Positions 16,538-25,318 of a DNA stretch of 64,000 nucleotides are shown here, piece by piece (within the stretch, counting starts at the first letter, position 1; every line of letters starts with the position of its first letter). Source of the stretch: Clostridiales bacterium (GTDB lineage: Bacteria; Bacillota; Clostridia; Saccharofermentanales; Saccharofermentanaceae); assembly GCA_017551865.1 (NCBI GenBank), contig JAFZKB010000030.1, positions 124,001 to 188,000 of the forward strand, given 5' to 3'. The position numbers and the translations under genes are program-made. The notes below the pieces were generated by a model. That model saw only the letters and a program-made list of their open reading frames with translations, was not told where the DNA came from and did no database searches.

Positions 16538-17880
16538 CTATCGTAAGGCTTTATATCGACCCGGGCACGGGTTCCATGCTCTTTGCCATTCTGATCGGAC
16601 TTTTGGGCGTTGCGCGCTTCGCCTTCAAAGGCCTCTGGGTGAAGATCCGATTCCTCTTTTCCGGCGGTAAGTCGAAAGACACTTCCGATGAGGCCATCCC
16701 GCTCGCCGTCTTTTCCGACGACAAACGTTACTGGTCCGTCTTCGAGCCGATCCTGAAGGAGATGGACAAGCGCGGTTTCGACTGCGTCTATATGACCGCT
16801 TCCGAGGATGACCCGGGACTTAAGCAGACGGATATGCCACATGTAAAGACCGAGTGTATCGGTCCCGGCAACAAGGCATTCGCCAAGCTTAACTTCCTGA
16901 AGGCCACGATCCTTCTTTCGACCACCCCGGGCGTCGATGTCTATCAGTGGAAACGGAGTAAGGACGTCAAGTACTACGTGCACATCCCGCACTCCCCTGC
17001 CGAGATGACCACCTACAGGATGTTCGGTATCGACTACTACGACGCACTTCTGCTGTCGGGCCAGTTCCAGATCGACGACACCCGTGACCTCGAAAAAGTC
17101 AGGAATCTTCCAGCCAAGGAACTCGTCCTTACAGGCAGCCCGTTCATGGACGAAAAGAGACGCAAATTCGAAGAGCGTTCTGAGAATGCCGCGAAGGCTT
17201 CTTCCGAGGGAAAAGATCCGTCCGATAAGAAGGTGCGCACCGTTCTTCTGGCTCCCTCCTGGGGCACAAGTGCGATCCTTTCCCGCTACGGCGCTGACTT
17301 CATCCGTGACCTCCTTTCTACCGGGTATCACATCATCGTCAGACCGCACCCGCAGTCTTTTACTTCGGAAAAAGACCTGATGGATAAGCTCATGACCGAG
17401 TTCCCTGAAAGCGAACAGCTCGAGTGGAACAGAGATACGGATAACTTCGACGCATTAAACCGCTCGGATATCCTGATCTCCGACTTCTCCGGCGTTATCT
17501 TCGACTTCTCACTCGTATTCGATAAGCCGGTCATCTGCGCAGACACTGAATTCGACGCCTCTCCGTATGACGCATGGTGGCTCAAGCGTCTGCCGTGGGG
17601 CTTAAGTGTCATCCCGAGACTGGGCGCCAAGCTCACGAAAGAAAACCGTGGTGACTTAAAGAAGATGATCGACGACTGCATTGAGGACGAATCTTTCGCC
17701 GAGAGCCGCCGTCAGGTAAGAGACGAAGCATGGGCCTTCCAGGGCGAAGGTGCTGTGCGTATGGCTGACTACCTCGTGGCAAAATACGAGGAACTGAAGA
17801 AAGCCCAGGAAGAACCGAAGACCGAAGATACAGAAAAAAGCGAAACAAAGGAGCCGAAGGGTAAGAAAGTAAAGGCCTGA
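16534..17880 (+). CDS. CDP-glycerol glycerophosphotransferase family protein (TagB/TagF-like)
   Basis: 448 residues. A short N-terminal membrane segment follows YIDPGTGSMLFAI, then a GT-B-type domain with YVHIPHSPAEMTTYR, VLTGSPFMD, APSWGTSAIL, IIVRPHPQSF and LISDFSGVIFDFSLV, all characteristic of the TagB/TagF family. The C-terminal ~25 residues are charged (Glu/Lys). Family members move glycerol-phosphate from CDP-glycerol, or ribitol-phosphate in relatives, onto membrane-bound teichoic-acid-like chains on the inner face of the membrane. It lies between two paralogous YidC-phosphotransferase fusions, overlapping the first by 4 bases and 18 bases before the second, so the three are one operon. 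Glycerol-phosphate is the likely substrate but is not proven. Confidence 0.88.
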   Translation: MTIVRLYIDPGTGSMLFAILIGLLGVARFAFKGLWVKIRFLFSGGKSKDTSDEAIPLAVFSDDKRYWSVFEPILKEMDKRGFDCVYMTASEDDPGLKQTDMPHVKTECIGPGNKAFAKLNFLKATILLSTTPGVDVYQWKRSKDVKYYVHIPHSPAEMTTYRMFGIDYYDALLLSGQFQIDDTRDLEKVRNLPAKELVLTGSPFMDEKRRKFEERSENAAKASSEGKDPSDKKVRTVLLAPSWGTSAILSRYGADFIRDLLSTGYHIIVRPHPQSFTSEKDLMDKLMTEFPESEQLEWNRDTDNFDALNRSDILISDFSGVIFDFSLVFDKPVICADTEFDASPYDAWWLKRLPWGLSVIPRLGAKLTKENRGDLKKMIDDCIEDESFAESRRQVRDEAWAFQGEGAVRMADYLVAKYEELKKAQEEPKTEDTEKSETKEPKGKKVKA

Positions 17881-17898
17881 AACGAAAGGAGATAGGAC

Positions 17899-20682
17899 GT
17901 GTCTTTTGCATCGATCCTCTATCAACTATTTCTATCTCCACTCACGCTTCTTCTCGAAGCGGTCTATTGCTTTGCGCTTCACATCCTGAAAAGCTGCGGC
18001 GCCGCCATCTTCCCTTTAAGCCTCGTCGTCAATCTCCTGCTGCTTCCGTTTTATAATCGTGCCGACGCCATTCAGGCCGAGGAGCGCGAAAAGCAGAAGA
18101 AGATGGAGCCCTTCTTAGAGCACATCAAGAAGACGTTTAAGGGTGACGAGCGCTACATGATGCTCCAGTGCTACTACCGCCAGAACCACTATAAGCCGCT
18201 CTATGCACTTCGGAGTTCCATCGCCCTGATCCTGGAGGTCCCCTTCTTTATCGCGGCGTATAACTTCCTTTCAAACCTTCCCGACCTTCGCGGTACGAGT
18301 TTTCTATTCTTAAAAGATCTGGCCCAGCCGGACGCGCTTTTCTCGATTTCCGGTTTTTCGATTAACATCCTGCCGATCGTGATGACCCTCATCAACGTCA
18401 TCTCCAGCGAGATCTACACGAAGGGCTTAAAGTTTAAAGATAAGATCACCCTTCACGGTATGGCCCTGATCTTCCTCGTGCTGCTTTATAACTCCCCGTC
18501 GGGCCTTGTCCTCTACTGGACTTTAAACAATGTCTTTTCGCTCATAAAGAACATCGTAAATATAAGTTCTGACAAGAAAAAGGCGACGCAGTATGCCGCC
18601 TCCATTACAGGCGTGCTGATCCTCATCTTCGCGCTTCTTTTCAAAGGAGATCAGAACAGTAAATTCCTGATCCTGATCGTCGGTCTTCTGTTCCAGATCC
18701 CGTTCCTTCGAAGATCTTCCGGATCGAAGAAAAAGACTGTCACGACAGATAGAGAGGAGAACCGTCTTTTCTTCGGCGGCGCGCTGTTTCTGAGCGTTCT
18801 GCTCGGACTTCTGATCCCTTCTTCCGTCATCAACTCCTCACCTTCCGAGTTCGTCCTGATGACTTCTCTTCACTCCCCTGTCAGATACATCTTTTTCGCC
18901 TTCCTTACAGCCTGTGGTGCCTTCCTTCTCTGGGGAAGTCTCTTCTACTATCTCGCCTCCGGGAAGAGTAGAAAATACGCAATCAGCGGTATCTGGATCT
19001 GCGCGGCCCTCTCCGCCGGAAACTTCCTGATCTTCGGAAAAAGCAGAAGCATCCTCTCTTCGGATCTTCAGTTCGATACAGGACTGAGCCATTCCGCGAC
19101 GGAGACGCTTCTTAATACCCTGATGTGCCTTCTTCTGATCGCACTGGTCATTTTTGCCGTAAAAAAGACCCGTAGGGTCATCTCCTTTCTTGCGCCTGTT
19201 CTGATACTCGGAACGGCAGGCCTTGCCGGGTATAACATCTACAAGATCAGTTCTGAGATGCCGAAGATCCGTAAAGTCATCGAGAATACGCCTTCGGACA
19301 AGCCGGAACTCAACTTCAGCAAAGACGGAAAGAACGTCGTGGTCATCATGCTCGACCGTTCGATCTCGGCACATATCCCGTATATGTTCTCTGAAAAACC
19401 GGAGCTTCGTGAACAGTTCTCGGGCTTTACCTGGTACCCGAACACACTGTCGTTCGGCATGCGCACCGTTATCGCGGCACCGGCGCTTTTCGGCGGGTAT
19501 GACTATACTCCGGAAAACCTGAACGCCCGCTCCGATGTGACGCTCCGTCAAAAGCACGACGAGGCGCTTCTGACGATGCCTGTGCTGTTTTCGGAAGAAG
19601 GCTATGACGTCACTGTACTCGATCCTCCATATGCCGGCTACAGCGGCATCCCGGATCTTTCGATCTACGATCCGTACCCGTCCATCAAGGCCTATAACAC
19701 AGAGCTCGGAATGTTTAGAGATTCCGATGAGTCGGACAGCAGCATCATCTCCACCTGGAAAAGAAACTTCTTCTGCTACAGCCTGATGAAGTCGTCCCCT
19801 CTTCTGCTTCAGAAGTACGTCTATACCGATGGTACCTATTTCGCGCCGGACGATTCGCGCATCTCCCTTGAGAAGATCGGTGATGAACAGGGACATTTCG
19901 TCGTTTCGACCACTTACATGAACCTCTTTAAGGATTCCTACGAGGCACTTGCTGCGTTTCCCTCCCTTTCGACAAACGAAGGAACTTCGTCCGAGGGCTC
20001 GTTCTTCCTGATCCAGAACAGCACGGCACACAACACCATGCCGCTTCAGGAGCCGGACTATGTTCCGCAGTATGAAGTCGATAACGTCGAATACGATAAG
20101 ACCCATAAGGACCGTTTCACCGTCGACGGCAAGTCGATCATTATGGACACAAATTACCAGCTCGTTCATTACCAGTGCAATATGGCGGCCTTTATCCAGC
20201 TTGGCAAATGGATGGACTATCTGCGGGAGATCGGTGTCTACGATAACACGAGGATCATCATTGCCTCCGATCACGGATGGCCGACAGAGCAGTTTCCAGA
20301 CATGCTCTTCCTCGACGGCGCCAACAACGATACTGATTATAATTCCGAGGACGCCATGGCGTATAACCCCGTCTTCCTCGTCAAAGACTTCGGTGAGAAC
20401 AAGCCGTTTACGACCGACTACACTTTCATGACAAACGCAGATACGCCGTATCTGGCGATGCAGGGCCTGATAGAAGATCCGCTGAATCCGTTCACAAAGC
20501 GTCCGGTCTTTCAGCAGGATGCGAAGAATGCCGACAAGCTCTACATCATGTACACCGATAAGTGGGACCTCGCACGTGATTCCGGAAACGTATTTGAGGA
20601 CACGATATGGTACTCGCTCCGTGGGCAGGATCTTTTCGATAAGAATAACTGGGCACAGGAAGAAAACGAGCCGGGATCCTGA
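17899..20682 (+). CDS. YidC/Oxa1-like domain fused to alkaline-phosphatase-superfamily domain, copy 2
   Basis: 927 residues from GTG at 17899, with AAAGGAG upstream. It is colinear with and very similar to the first copy: the first ~215 residues are almost the same, with Asn45 again in place of the groove arginine. The middle helices have diverged more. The catalytic domain keeps Asp486 (MLDRS), Thr523 in SFGMRTVIAAP, a His in STAHNTMP, and Asp791-His792 (SDHG). In this copy the first Thr of the GTRT motif is Met, which points to the second Thr as nucleophile. Conservation of both catalytic sets suggests two active enzymes, perhaps with different donors or acceptors. It converges with the phosphonate operon 44 bases downstream. 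Confidence 0.85.
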   Translation: MSFASILYQLFLSPLTLLLEAVYCFALHILKSCGAAIFPLSLVVNLLLLPFYNRADAIQAEEREKQKKMEPFLEHIKKTFKGDERYMMLQCYYRQNHYKPLYALRSSIALILEVPFFIAAYNFLSNLPDLRGTSFLFLKDLAQPDALFSISGFSINILPIVMTLINVISSEIYTKGLKFKDKITLHGMALIFLVLLYNSPSGLVLYWTLNNVFSLIKNIVNISSDKKKATQYAASITGVLILIFALLFKGDQNSKFLILIVGLLFQIPFLRRSSGSKKKTVTTDREENRLFFGGALFLSVLLGLLIPSSVINSSPSEFVLMTSLHSPVRYIFFAFLTACGAFLLWGSLFYYLASGKSRKYAISGIWICAALSAGNFLIFGKSRSILSSDLQFDTGLSHSATETLLNTLMCLLLIALVIFAVKKTRRVISFLAPVLILGTAGLAGYNIYKISSEMPKIRKVIENTPSDKPELNFSKDGKNVVVIMLDRSISAHIPYMFSEKPELREQFSGFTWYPNTLSFGMRTVIAAPALFGGYDYTPENLNARSDVTLRQKHDEALLTMPVLFSEEGYDVTVLDPPYAGYSGIPDLSIYDPYPSIKAYNTELGMFRDSDESDSSIISTWKRNFFCYSLMKSSPLLLQKYVYTDGTYFAPDDSRISLEKIGDEQGHFVVSTTYMNLFKDSYEALAAFPSLSTNEGTSSEGSFFLIQNSTAHNTMPLQEPDYVPQYEVDNVEYDKTHKDRFTVDGKSIIMDTNYQLVHYQCNMAAFIQLGKWMDYLREIGVYDNTRIIIASDHGWPTEQFPDMLFLDGANNDTDYNSEDAMAYNPVFLVKDFGENKPFTTDYTFMTNADTPYLAMQGLIEDPLNPFTKRPVFQQDAKNADKLYIMYTDKWDLARDSGNVFEDTIWYSLRGQDLFDKNNWAQEENEPGS

Positions 20683-20700
20683 TCGGATCCGGCCCGCCTG
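20671..20700 (+). terminator. Weak hairpin at the convergent junction
   Basis: CCGGGATCC / GGATCCGG (20671-20692) with one bulged base overlaps the stop of the second fusion gene and is followed by a moderately T-rich stretch. It is the only terminator-like structure between the two convergent operons. Confidence 0.35.
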
Positions 20701-20726
20701 TTTCGTCTTGATTTTTGCTATGTATC

Positions 20727-21848
20727 TTACAGCGTCGCGATATATTCCATGAAGTTCTGCTTGTTCTCGAGAGCCGTCGTCGTCGGTCTTCCAAGATCGT
20801 CTCTTGCACCGATCGAGCACAGGACCTCGATGAAGCACAGTTCATTTAATCCCTTCGCCAGAGAAAGCTCACGATCGAGCTCCTCGAAATCGCTGACACG
20901 GACCGCGTATGGGTATCCGCAGGCTTTGGCAACACCAACGAGGTCGATATCGCCCATGACCGTCGGCATGCCGCCTACGGTCTCATGTGCGCTGTTATTA
21001 ATGACTATATGCACGAGGTTCTTCGGCTGATTCGAACCGAGAACAGCCATGGAGCCCATATGCATCAGAACGGCACCGTCACCATCGACACACCAGATCT
21101 TCTGATTCGGTTTATTGATTGCGACTCCTAGTGCGATCGAGGAGCTGTGGCCCATGGAACCGACGGTCAGGAAATCGTACTTATGGCTCTGTCCGTTCGC
21201 TACTCGCGTCTCAAAAAGTTCTCTTGATGCTTTGCCGGTCGTGGAGATGATCGGATCTTCTTCACTCACAGCAACGATATGCTTGATGATTTCTTCTCTC
21301 ACCATGACGTTATCGTTCTTATATACGACCTTCTCGTCGTAAGAAAGCGCGCCCTTTCTAATCACGAAAGCGACATCCTTGCCCTGACTTAAGATCCCTT
21401 TGAACTCTTCCATCTTCCCTTCTACTTCCTCGTCGGTCGTATCTTTTCCAATGGCAAAGTTTGCGATATCCATATCGTCTAAAAGCTTTACGGTCACTTC
21501 GCCCTGATAGATGTGCTGAGGCTCGTCGTGGATGCCGGGCTCGCCGCGCCAGCCGATGATAAAGACCGTCGGGATCGCATAGACCTTATCGTTCAGAAGG
21601 CTCGCTACCGGATTGATGATGTTTCCCTCACCACTATTCTGCATATAGACGACCGGCACTTTTCCCGTCGCCAGATGATATCCGGCCGCAAGTGCCGTAC
21701 AGTTGCCCTCATTAGCCGCGATCACGTGGTGATGCGGATCGATGCCGTAGGTATGCATCAGGTAGTTACAGAGGGCTTTAAGCTGGGAATCCGGGACTCC
21801 CGTATAAAAATCGGATCCGATGATCTCAACAAGTTTTTCTACTTTCAT
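20727..21848 (-). CDS. aepY: Phosphonopyruvate decarboxylase
   Basis: 373 residues, the usual length. This ThDP enzyme turns phosphonopyruvate into phosphonoacetaldehyde and CO2, pulling the unfavourable PEP mutase reaction forward. Signatures are FYTGVPDSQLKALCNY at the start, HVIAANEGNCTALAAGYHLATGK (contains the ThDP-activating Glu), NSGEGNIINPVASLL and the ThDP/Mg motif GDGAVLMHMGSM...NNSAHETVGG. AAAGGAG precedes the ATG at 21848. It is the last gene of the operon 25293-20727, 85 bases after the PEP mutase gene. Together with PEP mutase this shows biosynthesis rather than breakdown of phosphonates. Confidence 0.95.
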   Translation of the reverse strand: MKVEKLVEIIGSDFYTGVPDSQLKALCNYLMHTYGIDPHHHVIAANEGNCTALAAGYHLATGKVPVVYMQNSGEGNIINPVASLLNDKVYAIPTVFIIGWRGEPGIHDEPQHIYQGEVTVKLLDDMDIANFAIGKDTTDEEVEGKMEEFKGILSQGKDVAFVIRKGALSYDEKVVYKNDNVMVREEIIKHIVAVSEEDPIISTTGKASRELFETRVANGQSHKYDFLTVGSMGHSSSIALGVAINKPNQKIWCVDGDGAVLMHMGSMAVLGSNQPKNLVHIVINNSAHETVGGMPTVMGDIDLVGVAKACGYPYAVRVSDFEELDRELSLAKGLNELCFIEVLCSIGARDDLGRPTTTALENKQNFMEYIATL

Positions 21849-21933
21849 TTTCTTCTCCTTTGTAATGGCGCAGCGGCCGAAATAGGGCGGATCTCCTTTG
21901 CCGGCGAACCGTCCGCGGCGCGGAATATCCGTT

Positions 21934-23229
21934 TTAGATCTCGTCGATCAGCGTGATGATTTTCTTAATGGACATCAGGCGGTCATCGACTTCCTTGGCA
22001 CGGTGATAACGGAGGATATCCTCTGCCGTCTGCTGCATCGCCGGGAAGGCCGATCTCGTGAGCTGGTTGGCGTAGATGACGATGTTGACGCCGTGAGAGG
22101 CCAGTTCTTCTTCCGTGATCGTGTTAAAGCTTGTCGGAACGACGACGATCGGGGTCTTCGGATCCTGGGCACGGAACTTGTCGCAGAACTCGCAGATCTC
22201 GGCCGGATCTTTCTTACGGCTGTGGATCATGATGCCGTCGGCACCGGCTTTTACGAAGGCAAATGCCCGGGCAAGCGCGTCTTCCATCCCCTGCTCCAGG
22301 ATAAGGCTCTCTATACGGGCAATGATCATAAAATCATCCGTCAGCTGGGCTTTTTTGCCAGCTGCGATCTTCTCGGAGAACTCCTCGATCGTAGCCTGGG
22401 TCTGCTTGACCTCGGTTCCAAAGAGAGAATTCTTCTTAAGTCCCTTCTTATCTTCGATAATGACCGCAGAAACACCCATTCTCTCCAGGCTTCTTACGGT
22501 GTAAACAAAGTGCTCGGTCAGTCCGCCTGTGTCTCCGTCGAAAATGATCGGCTTCGTGGTCACTTCCGTGATATCCTCTATCGTTCTGAAACGGGAGGTC
22601 ATATCCACAAGCTCGATGTCCGGCTTACCCTTGGCCGTACTGTCACAAAGCGAGCTGACCCACATAGCATCGAACTGGTCAAGCTTTCCTTCGTGCTCAA
22701 CGACAGTCTTTTCCACGATCAGCCCTGTCAGACCCGAATGGGCTTCCATCGCCTTCACGATCGGAGTCATCTCAATCAGCTGGCGCAGACGCTTTCTTCT
22801 ATATTCCGGCATTGCCAGCTTCTCACGAAGCTGAAGATCGATCTTTCTGACCTTGTCGTTAAATGTATAAGGAATATCTACGACCTGTCCGCCATAAGAG
22901 GAAAGAAGCTCAGAAACATGCTCGCGGATCGAGCTCTCGGGGCCTTCTTTCCAGTTATCGCCGTGTACAACATAGTCCGGATGGATCAGTTCGATCACAT
23001 CATCGTAATACATCTGCTCCTGAAGAACGACCTGGTCCACACCGGGGATCGTCCGGTAAAGGCGCATGCGTTCTTCCTGGGAGATCGTCGGGAATTTGTT
23101 ATAGCGGATCAGGGCCTGGTCGGAAAGGCATCCGACGATGATACGGCCGAGTTTCCCTGCTTCGTTGATGATGTTTAGATGTCCTTCATGGATGACATCG
23201 GTGCAAAAGCATGTATACGCTGTTTTCAT
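21934..23229 (-). CDS. aepX: Phosphoenolpyruvate mutase with N-terminal nucleotidyltransferase-like domain
   Basis: 431 residues from ATG at 23229, preferred because AAGGAG lies six bases upstream; the in-frame ATG at 23235 touches that site. Residues ~1-125 form a cytidylyltransferase-like Rossmann domain (HEGH at 14-17, ISQEERMRLYRTI). Residues ~145-431 are PEP mutase of the isocitrate-lyase superfamily with the diagnostic EDKKGLKKNS motif (259-268), distinguishing it from hydrolases and lyases. It converts PEP to phosphonopyruvate, the only common entry to natural C-P bonds, in the cytoplasm. It begins 10 bases after the transaminase stop. The job of the N-terminal domain is unclear because a separate cytidylyltransferase is present. 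Confidence 0.95.
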   Translation of the reverse strand: MKTAYTCFCTDVIHEGHLNIINEAGKLGRIIVGCLSDQALIRYNKFPTISQEERMRLYRTIPGVDQVVLQEQMYYDDVIELIHPDYVVHGDNWKEGPESSIREHVSELLSSYGGQVVDIPYTFNDKVRKIDLQLREKLAMPEYRRKRLRQLIEMTPIVKAMEAHSGLTGLIVEKTVVEHEGKLDQFDAMWVSSLCDSTAKGKPDIELVDMTSRFRTIEDITEVTTKPIIFDGDTGGLTEHFVYTVRSLERMGVSAVIIEDKKGLKKNSLFGTEVKQTQATIEEFSEKIAAGKKAQLTDDFMIIARIESLILEQGMEDALARAFAFVKAGADGIMIHSRKKDPAEICEFCDKFRAQDPKTPIVVVPTSFNTITEEELASHGVNIVIYANQLTRSAFPAMQQTAEDILRYHRAKEVDDRLMSIKKIITLIDEI

Positions 23230-23239
23230 GGGCATCTCC

Positions 23240-24373
23240 TTACTTATTGTACTTTACCGGAACGGCGACACCGGTCGTCTCCAGAGCTTCCTTAAAGACC
23301 TTAAAGAACGCCTCGATGTCCGGCTCGTCGATCGCGCCGAGAGCGCACAGGCGGAAGGTATTCGTGGTCGAGATCTTACCGGGATAGATGGTGAAGCCTC
23401 TTTCGTAGCAGTAGTCGTGGACCTTCTCGAAGCTGAAGTTCGGATCGTCCGGATAGATCGCGGAAGACACAAGTCCTGCGCGCTCTTCCGGCTTGATGAC
23501 CTGCTGGAAGCCGAGCTCATCGAGGCCCTTGTTGATCGCGTTAAATACGCGGGTGTGGCGCGCCCACTTGGCCTCTTCGCCCTCGGCCCAGTATTCCTTT
23601 AAGGCCTGAAGTGTTGCATAGATGGTCTGTACCGGCGGAGTAAAGTGCATCTCGCCAGTCTTCTCGAAACAGTCATACTGCAGGAAAAGATTGCAGTAAT
23701 AGCTTCTCTTCGGATAGTCCTTCGACTTTTCGAGGATCGCTCTGTTTCCGACGACGAAGGAAAGACCCGTCATGGCCATAAGGCCCTTTTGCGCAGAAGC
23801 CATGAGGAAGTCAACGTTATCTTCCTTGATGTTGATCGGACGCATCGCATAGGTACTCGTCGTATCGACCGTAAAAGTCGCGCCATACTTATGGACCAGC
23901 GCACCGATCTCACGGATCGGATTTAAAATACCTGTGCCCGTCTCGTTATGGGTCGTATGCACAAGTCCGATATCCGGATTATTCTTAAGAGTCTCTTCCA
24001 CGACCGAAAGATCCGGACGCTGGTCGACCGGGAACTTTAAGTCGATGTGCGGAAGGCCGTAGTACTGGCAGATCTCGACTGCACGGGAGGAGTAAGCGCC
24101 GTTATTGATCACGAGGACCTTCTTCCCTTCCGGAAGGAGCGAGTTGATGCAGATATCGATGTTGATCGTTCCGGAGCCGCAGAACAGCACGGAAGTATAT
24201 TCTTCCAGATCTCCGTGTACGACACGTACGAGATCCTCGCGAAGGCCCTTCATGAGAGATGCGAATTCCTTTTCACGCGGGCAGATATCCGGCACGACCT
24301 GCGCATATTTTACGGTATCCGTTGTCGTGGACGGACCCGGATTGAGAAGAATGTTTCTTTTTACTGGTTCCAT
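23240..24373 (-). CDS. phnW: 2-aminoethylphosphonate:pyruvate aminotransferase
   Basis: 377 residues, typical for this class-V aminotransferase. Signatures are LLNPGPSTTT at the start, GSGTINIDICINSL, VHTTHNETGTG, TVDTTSTYAMRP and the PLP lysine Lys196 in SAQKGLMAM. The enzyme interconverts 2-aminoethylphosphonate plus pyruvate with phosphonoacetaldehyde plus alanine. In many bacteria it is catabolic; here, beside PEP mutase and phosphonopyruvate decarboxylase, it should run towards AEP. It lies 29 bases after the cytidylyltransferase fusion and just before PEP mutase, all on the minus strand. Confidence 0.95.
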   Translation of the reverse strand: MEPVKRNILLNPGPSTTTDTVKYAQVVPDICPREKEFASLMKGLREDLVRVVHGDLEEYTSVLFCGSGTINIDICINSLLPEGKKVLVINNGAYSSRAVEICQYYGLPHIDLKFPVDQRPDLSVVEETLKNNPDIGLVHTTHNETGTGILNPIREIGALVHKYGATFTVDTTSTYAMRPINIKEDNVDFLMASAQKGLMAMTGLSFVVGNRAILEKSKDYPKRSYYCNLFLQYDCFEKTGEMHFTPPVQTIYATLQALKEYWAEGEEAKWARHTRVFNAINKGLDELGFQQVIKPEERAGLVSSAIYPDDPNFSFEKVHDYCYERGFTIYPGKISTTNTFRLCALGAIDEPDIEAFFKVFKEALETTGVAVPVKYNK

Positions 24374-24402
24374 ATTCTTTTCCTCTTTTCTTTTGATTTC
24401 GA

Positions 24403-25293
24403 TCAGACGTCGTAGGCTTTATCGATGGCGCAGAGCTCGCGGAACGTGTCGATCTCGACGATGTCGTCTTCCTGACAGGCACGGACCTCGACCTTATAGT
24501 TCTGCTTTTTATATACGAGCGGGACCTGCTCCCAGTATCTTTCTTTTCCACCGGGACCGTTATATACAGCGGCCAGATCCGTCGAAAGCTTCTCGCCGTC
24601 TTCTTTGTTCCAGTAGGAGATACCGACCATCTGCCAGCAGTTTTCGCCGCCGACTTTTTCTTCGCGGATCACGCCGTCCTTGACCTCGAAACACCAGTCG
24701 TCCGTGCGGTCCTTCGGGATCGCAAGGAAGTCGGAAGTATAGTGATACTTCGTGATGATCTTCGGATTGGAAAGCAGAAGGTCTGCTTCAAATACATACG
24801 AATTGGAAAGAAGGTTTCTGGCGACCATCGCGCTCGAGATATTGTTCGCTTCGTTGAACATCGGATTTTCCAGCAGATGGATCATCGGATATTTATAAAG
24901 GAGCTGGTCGAACTGCTCGCCCAGATATCCTCTGACGATATAGATCTCTTCGATCCCCGCCGCGAGACATGCATCGAGGAGCGTGTCGATGATGCGCTTT
25001 CCGTGCACACGCACGAGCGGCTTCGGGGTATTTAATGTGATTGGCACCATTCTCGAGCCGAAACCCGCTGCAATGAACACTGCCTTCTTCGCACGATAAG
25101 GATCTAATGCCTCCAGTCCCTTCTCCGTGATCTTGCCGGAATCGACATATCCGTCCGTCACGAGTTCGCGGTACACTTTATTGATCGTGCCTAGGGAATA
25201 CTCGGTGATCTTCTCTAAGTCCCTCTGGGAAAGGCTTTCCTTTGCCCCCGCCAGGGCGACCAGCAGATCGAAATGCTTTCTTTGTAAGCTCAT
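24403..25293 (-). CDS. Winged-helix domain fused to CTP:phosphonate/phosphocholine-type cytidylyltransferase (PntC/LicC-like)
   Basis: 296 residues. Residues 1-~65 form a MarR-like winged helix (KHFDLLVALAGAKESLSQRDLEKITEYSLGTINKVYREL, then VTDGYVDSGKITEKG). Residues ~70-290 are a nucleotidyltransferase with the LicC-type start AVFIAAGFGSRM, the NTPKPLVRVHGK motif, NISSAMVARN and FEADLLLS. Position at the head of an AEP operon makes CTP:AEP cytidylyltransferase (giving CMP-AEP) the best call; CTP:phosphocholine is the alternative. The DNA-binding fusion plus a perfect inverted repeat at its own promoter suggests the protein controls its operon, perhaps sensing CTP or AEP. That control role is inference. 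Confidence 0.85.
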   Translation of the reverse strand: MSLQRKHFDLLVALAGAKESLSQRDLEKITEYSLGTINKVYRELVTDGYVDSGKITEKGLEALDPYRAKKAVFIAAGFGSRMVPITLNTPKPLVRVHGKRIIDTLLDACLAAGIEEIYIVRGYLGEQFDQLLYKYPMIHLLENPMFNEANNISSAMVARNLLSNSYVFEADLLLSNPKIITKYHYTSDFLAIPKDRTDDWCFEVKDGVIREEKVGGENCWQMVGISYWNKEDGEKLSTDLAAVYNGPGGKERYWEQVPLVYKKQNYKVEVRACQEDDIVEIDTFRELCAIDKAYDV

Positions 25294-25318
25294 ACAGACC
25301 TCATCCGTTCATTTTTTA

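Noticed and set aside
18838..20838. 666-codon open frame on the minus strand opposite the second YidC fusion
   Set aside because: It lies wholly over a well-supported gene, has no recognisable domains and is rich in Arg/His/Val as expected for an antisense shadow. The coding evidence is on the + strand.
21898..23178. 426-codon open frame opposite PEP mutase
   Set aside because: It mirrors a clear pepM gene and has no ribosome binding site or domain signatures.
23240..24373. phnW as part of phosphonate breakdown
   Set aside because: PEP mutase and phosphonopyruvate decarboxylase are in the same operon and no phosphonoacetaldehyde hydrolase or C-P lyase is seen, so synthesis is the better reading.
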